A DNA stretch of 7,500 nt from Candidatus Ectomicrobium neotermitis (GTDB taxonomy: Bacteria; Elusimicrobiota; Endomicrobiia; Endomicrobiales; Endomicrobiaceae). The stretch spans positions 1 to 7,500 of the forward strand of contig JAITBH010000032.1 of the NCBI GenBank assembly GCA_031283745.1, in the 5' to 3' direction. Both the position numbers and the translations under genes were made by a program. A model generated the notes under the pieces. That model searched no databases. It had not been told where the DNA came from and saw nothing but the letters and a program-made list of their open reading frames with translations. This document shows, piece after piece, positions 6,730 to 7,500 of this stretch. Every line of letters starts with the position of its first letter. Position 1 is the first letter of the stretch.

Positions 6730-7328
6730 GGGCATCAGCAGGAATTATGATGAAATGTGCATCTGAAAAAGGGTATCAGGTTTATGGAGTCGAGGTAGCA
6801 AAAGATTGTGCAGAGGCTATTGCCAAGTGCTTTGGCGAAGACAGCGTGTTTTCAGGTTATTTCGACGAGAACTTTTCTAAGTGGGATGAGCATCCTTTTG
6901 ACATTATCTCTTTGATGGATGTCCTCGAGCACCTAAGAAATCCTGCTGATGTTCTTAACAAGATATATCAGCTTCTAAAAGTTAGCGGTTATGTTCTTAT
7001 CACCACTCCCGATTCGTCATCTTTTAGCAGGCTTGTCATGGGGAAGCACTGGAGCCACTTTTCATCAGAGCATCTGTTCATTTTTTCACGGCACAATATA
7101 AAGAATCTGCTACGCAAATGTGGCTTTGAGGTAATAAAAATTATGGCTTTGCCGAAATATTTCAATGCAAATTACTTGATGTCCAAATTTCCTGTAGGCG
7201 GGTCATCGTTTAATAATGCGTGCATTCGTTTGCTTAGACTGATTCCAAAAAAGTTTCGCTATAAAAATATCCCGCTTTTTAGCGGGCAGATGTTTATCTT
7301 GGCTAAAAAACCCGCATCAAAAAAATGA
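6720..7328 (+). CDS. Methyltransferase, 3' part: class I SAM-dependent methyltransferase domain
   Basis: This is the catalytic portion, 202 residues when counted from the formal TTG at 6720. It is not an independent gene: no ribosome site precedes it, and the frame is open back through the poly-C tract. Motif I is DIGASAG (2-8), a variant of the DxGxGxG SAM loop. Glu25 in VYGVEV is the usual acidic residue binding the SAM ribose. FDIISLMDVLEHL (60-72) and VLITTPD (92-98) are the later core strands. WSHFSSEHLFIFSRHNIKNL (111-130) followed by GFEV is the typical C-terminal block of the Methyltransf_23 type in polysaccharide clusters. The probable role is methylation of a sugar in the glycan; the position and substrate are unknown. 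Expression should require a tract of 9 or 12 Cs, or ribosomal or transcriptional slippage. Confidence 0.83.
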   Translation: MDIGASAGIMMKCASEKGYQVYGVEVAKDCAEAIAKCFGEDSVFSGYFDENFSKWDEHPFDIISLMDVLEHLRNPADVLNKIYQLLKVSGYVLITTPDSSSFSRLVMGKHWSHFSSEHLFIFSRHNIKNLLRKCGFEVIKIMALPKYFNANYLMSKFPVGGSSFNNACIRLLRLIPKKFRYKNIPLFSGQMFILAKKPASKK

Positions 7329-7363
7329 TGAATGCGGCAACATTTATGAGGTTTTAAGAAAAC

Positions 7364-7371
7364 AAAGGAGG
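7364..7371 (+). promoter_or_regulatory. Shine-Dalgarno site for the last gene
   Basis: AAAGGAGG sits four bases ahead of ATG 7376. It supports that ATG over the TTG at 7373, whose frame closes within about 100 bases. Confidence 0.7.
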
Positions 7372-7375
7372 TTGT

Positions 7376-7500
7376 ATGTATCTATTGGTATCAAAAAAAC
7401 AGACTGTTTTTGTTTTGGGCTTACTTTTAATTACGCCCTTGTTGTATTGGCTGTGTTTTTTTGATTCCAGCGTCGGCAGGGTTGGGCTTCCTGTAGAAAT
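7376..7500 (+). CDS. Membrane protein of unknown function, 5' part (runs off right edge)
   Basis: About 41 codons are visible before the window ends, so the length and family are unknown. The start ATG follows AAAGGAGG at 7364-7371. The translation begins MYLLVSKKQ and continues into one strongly hydrophobic stretch at about residues 10-30 (from TVFVLGLLLI through LCFF), then DSSVGRVGLP. The basic residues ahead of the hydrophobic helix fit an inner-membrane protein or an uncleaved signal anchor with the N-terminus inside. The gap of 47 bases after the methyltransferase shows no terminator, so it probably belongs to the same transcript. A polymerase, flippase or membrane glycosyltransferase would suit the context, but nothing visible identifies it. 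Confidence 0.6.
   Translation, partial: MYLLVSKKQTVFVLGLLLITPLLYWLCFFDSSVGRVGLPVE

Noticed and set aside
6439..6735. Antisense open frame over the methyltransferase 5' part
   Set aside because: It has no recognisable protein features and is a by-product of the sense coding sequence, as are the other antisense frames at 781-1014, 1495-1713, 2239-2421, 3321-3527 and 6149-6334.
7271..7286. Perfect 6-base hairpin CCCGCT-TTTT-AGCGGG, considered as a terminator
   Set aside because: It lies within the methyltransferase coding sequence (residues N-I-P-L-F-S-G), is not followed by a T run on the + strand, and the operon continues past it.
6720..7328. Independent short methyltransferase gene starting at TTG 6720
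   Set aside because: No ribosome site precedes it, it begins inside the SAM motif I strand, and the upstream fragment has exactly the zinc-ribbon leader expected for this family. It is the second half of one gene.
7312..7337. Inverted repeat CCGCAT / ATGCGG around the methyltransferase stop codon
   Set aside because: Six-base stem with a 14-base loop and no downstream T run. Too weak to call a terminator, and a gene with a good ribosome site follows 40 bases later.

Overview
The window is a single co-oriented block of eight tightly packed genes, all on the + strand, from a surface-glycan biosynthesis cluster. No stretch over 50 bases lacks a gene: neighbours overlap by 4 to 14 bases or are 0 to 47 bases apart, so one transcript is likely. 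No internal promoter or terminator is evident. Base composition is AT-rich (roughly 38-40% GC by eye). A family 9 (heptosyltransferase-type) glycosyltransferase points to a Gram-negative bacterium making LPS, LOS or a similar envelope glycan. I cannot name the species.

Layout: (1) 1-702, the 3' part of a PAPS-dependent sulfotransferase cut by the window edge. (2) 703-2019, a fusion of a CTP-transferase-like nucleotidyltransferase and phosphoenolpyruvate mutase, the enzyme that makes the C-P bond. (3) 2006-3052, an iron-type alcohol dehydrogenase closely resembling phosphonoacetaldehyde reductases. (4) 3045-4196, a DegT/FdtB-type PLP sugar aminotransferase. (5) 4193-5167, a GT2 glycosyltransferase. 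(6) 5192-6466, a membrane-anchored GT9 glycosyltransferase. (7) 6463-7328, a zinc-ribbon plus SAM methyltransferase gene broken into two frames at an 11-C tract. (8) From 7376 off the right edge, the start of a membrane protein.

How they could work together: genes 2 and 3 suggest a 2-hydroxyethylphosphonate branch. PEP mutase would make phosphonopyruvate, a decarboxylase not present here would give phosphonoacetaldehyde, and the dehydrogenase would reduce it to 2-hydroxyethylphosphonate. The fused nucleotidyltransferase could then activate the phosphonate as a CMP ester for transfer to a glycan. The aminotransferase would supply a 3-amino-deoxy sugar, the two glycosyltransferases would build the chain, and the sulfotransferase and methyltransferase would decorate it.

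The most striking observation is the C11 tract at 6704-6714. It lies between the zinc-ribbon region and the SAM-binding motif, and the gene is out of frame with 11 Cs but in frame with 9 or 12. This is what a phase-variable contingency locus looks like, although a homopolymer sequencing error would look the same in a single sequence.
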